A stretch of 64,000 nucleotides of DNA from Sebastes aleutianus (lineage: Eukaryota; Chordata; Actinopteri; Perciformes; Sebastidae). Below the pieces are notes generated by a model, which had not been told where the DNA came from, made no database searches, and worked only from the letters and a program-made list of their open reading frames with translations. Positions 61,905 through 64,000 of the stretch are shown here, one piece after another. The first letter of the stretch is position 1. Each line of letters starts with the position of its first letter. Made by a program: the position numbers and the translations under genes. The DNA lies in assembly GCA_916700875.1 (NCBI GenBank), contig CAKAKS010000031.1:10883624-10947623 (forward strand), given 5' to 3'.

Positions 61905-62924
61905 TTTAGACTTCAGTGAGTCTAGGCAAAGTGACGTAATGGTCAACAACTTAAAGGAATCAGAGGTTGAAAGTAACTAAGTACATTTACTCAACTACCC
62001 TTGATTTGGTTTACCTCTGTAACCATTGTATTAGTGGACTTAATCAGAAAAAATAATAATAAAAAAAAGCATTGATATTGGTGTTCGGAGACTTGGAAAC
62101 ACACGTGTAGTAGTAAAGGTCAGAGTCAGGATCAGGAGTCGAAACAGTCGACTAGTTTTTTTTTGTAGACAGTGGAAAGAAATGTTGGTTTTGAGCGCGT
62201 TGAAGCCTCTGGCAGTGATAGCTAACTGAGACATCAATTTAAGCATGTCATCATGAAACCTAATGATCTGAATACGCATGCACTCTGCACATCAGAGAGA
62301 GGGAGAGAAAGAGAGAGAGTCCTCTTGGAACGGGCTGGAAGTCAAGGGTGGAGTTGGAATGATAATGGTAGGAGGAGATAATTATTATTTTTCTTTACCT
62401 AACACTGGCTGGGAGCGATAAACAACTCGAGATCAACTTTTGACCTCAACTGGAGACAATCTTTGCGAAATGCAATGGGGTTGATTTCAACTGGATTTTG
62501 CTTTCCGGTAAATCAAATGAACAAAGCTGAACTTGTTTCATGTGACTGTCTGTTTGTGATTTGATGCCAAATATGCCAATAAACAAAGAAATCTAACCCT
62601 CACTGGAGCAGATTGTGAATCAGGTAACTTCGCACTTTGGCATCAATCATGAACTCATCACTATGTAGCATGATACAAAGTAACTTGAACTAAGAGGAAA
62701 CAGTTGTATTGATGTTTAAAATTTTCTGGAATCTCCTGAGACCAGGAAAAATAACACTGAAAGTTTTTTTTTTCCAGAAATTCAAAATTGTTTGTTTATT
62801 TTTTATGGTATGTCCTTTGTGGTGGATATCAGGGCATCTTTCCTCTCTGCAATTTCGCATCAGGACAGAATTTTGGAATTGAAGGAAATACAATACAATT
62901 TATTTAAAAGTTAATTTTTATAAC

Positions 62925-63249
62925 TTAAAGGTGCAGTGTGTAGGGTCTGGTGACACCTAGTGGTGAGGTTACAGCTTGCAACCAACTGAAACTTCTCCCG
63001 TTTGCCAAGCGTGTAGGAGAACTACGGTGGTCGATGCGAAAACGTGAAAACGCGAATGGCTAGTGTTTGTCCATTCTGGGCTACTGTAGAAACATGGCGG
63101 CTGGTTCCGTGAAGAGGACCCGCTCCCTGTGTAGATATAAACGGCTCATTCTGAGGCAATGAAAACACAATTCTTATTTTCAGGCCATTATACACGAAAG
63201 AAAACATACTTATTAATAGTATATTCCATTTCTGCCAAATTCCTTTAAA
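62925..63249 (+). mobile_element. MITE copy 4 (AGTGTGTAGGAT family)
   Basis: Begins TTAAAGGTGCAGTGTGTAGG and ends CCATTTCTGCC then AAATTCCTTTAA. It has the conserved middle ACTTCTCCCGT, GCGTGTAGGAGAACTACGGT and ATGGCGG. At about 325 bp it is shorter than copies 1 and 3. Confidence 0.75.
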
Positions 63250-64000
63250 ATTGGTCATTGAAAATTGTTAGCTTAGCATTTAGCTTTTCAGTCGTTAAAC
63301 TTTTGAATGTCCGGTTTTTGTCATTGTATCATAAATATTGTTCCAAAAGACCTTTTTTTTTTTCTTTCTCGGACACACACAGATACCCGTTGGAAGGTGA
63401 ACCAAGCATTTAACACACTTAACACATATCTACCCACTACATCTCACTTTTCATATCATGAGTATAGCCCGACTGATACTGGATCTTTGAAGCCAATGCG
63501 GATATCAATATCTGAGTTCAACAAGTCTGATAATGATATATTGGCAGATATGCATAAATGCATAATGTAAATAAGCACTTTTAATAAGGATCCCTTAAAT
63601 TTGGTTATCAAAGAGTTGTGACTCAGCAGGACATTTAGGACATTACAGTGTAAAAATAAACTTGTCCGTGCTCTCACAGACTATGTAATGGAGACACTGT
63701 TTCTAATTGACCTCAAACATATTTTTGACATTTCTCGATTCTTATTGGCCGACATATATGCTGTTACTGATCTACCATAAGATAATGTTGACCGGTATAT
63801 TGGCGCCGCCGATTTATTGGGCTGTATTCATCATGCATTGGTTGCCAGTTGTTACAACTTTTGGCTCTGAGTCCATCTGCTCCACAATAGAGATGAATCG
63901 TAAGTGAAAAGACAAAAAGGGGAAAAAAAGATTAATTTTATTTTGATGGCTTCATGTTGAACATGTAAGTCTGAATTAATAAACCTCAGATCTCTATCTT
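63250..64000. other. No recognisable gene at right edge
   Basis: A/T-rich sequence with a poly-T run near 63353. No long frame, splice structure or repeat terminus was found. CCCGACTGATACTGGATCTT near 63467 and repeated GATAT motifs hint at a degraded hAT relic. Confidence 0.3.

Noticed and set aside
1..64000. tRNA genes, rRNA genes, CRISPR arrays, endogenous retroviruses
   Set aside because: No B-box-type tRNA motif with a cloverleaf, no regular spacer-repeat array and no LTR or gag/pol/env frame was seen by eye. A structural RNA scan was not possible here.

Overview
This window is nuclear DNA from a ray-finned fish, most likely a spiny-rayed (percomorph) teleost. The evidence is vertebrate-type split genes with GT-AG introns, near full-length matches to five conserved vertebrate proteins, and a dense background of fish-type hAT/MITE elements and LINE 3' ends. 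I see no bacterial operons, CRISPR arrays, rRNA or tRNA genes. Family assignments come from recalled protein families; no database search was run.

Layout: (1) 133-462 (-) is an unassigned small membrane-protein-like reading frame with two internal stops, head to head with the next gene. (2) 634-4995 (+), ube2g1, a ubiquitin-conjugating enzyme, with a likely extra 3'UTR exon to about 6.5 kb. (3) 7337-11220 (-), arpc3, an Arp2/3 complex subunit. (4) 12883-16027 (-), gpn3, a GPN-loop GTPase. (5) 19555-22706 (+), rnf170, an ER membrane RING E3 ligase, with a probable noncoding first exon near 17.8 kb. (6) 27236-49202 (+), hook3, a dynein/cargo adaptor with 23 constitutive coding exons plus one candidate 63-nt cassette exon, and a 3'UTR that may run to about 54.8 kb. 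(7) 54.8-64 kb shows no recognisable protein-coding gene: repeats, a LINE tail, a large foldback element, and an isolated exon-like segment at 60841-60895.

Every coding exon of the five genes was joined in frame by hand. The joined lengths are ube2g1 169 aa, arpc3 178, gpn3 285, rnf170 268 and hook3 717 (738 with the cassette), all within a few residues of the human lengths as I recall them, except rnf170, which is about 10 longer. In human, as I recall, arpc3/gpn3 are neighbours, and rnf170/hook3 are neighbours, so the window looks like two conserved neighbour pairs beside ube2g1. The genes are otherwise functionally separate housekeeping genes: ubiquitination, actin nucleation, RNA polymerase assembly, IP3-receptor turnover and retrograde transport.

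The most interesting points are the hook3 cassette exon, which encodes exactly three heptads of coiled coil; the two-stop frame upstream of ube2g1; several transposons with readable 8-bp target duplications; a nested LINE cluster; two large foldback elements; a G-quadruplex-type (GGGCT)n run in the presumed hook3 3'UTR; and a CTCF-like site in hook3. I did not find a convincing new biological system.
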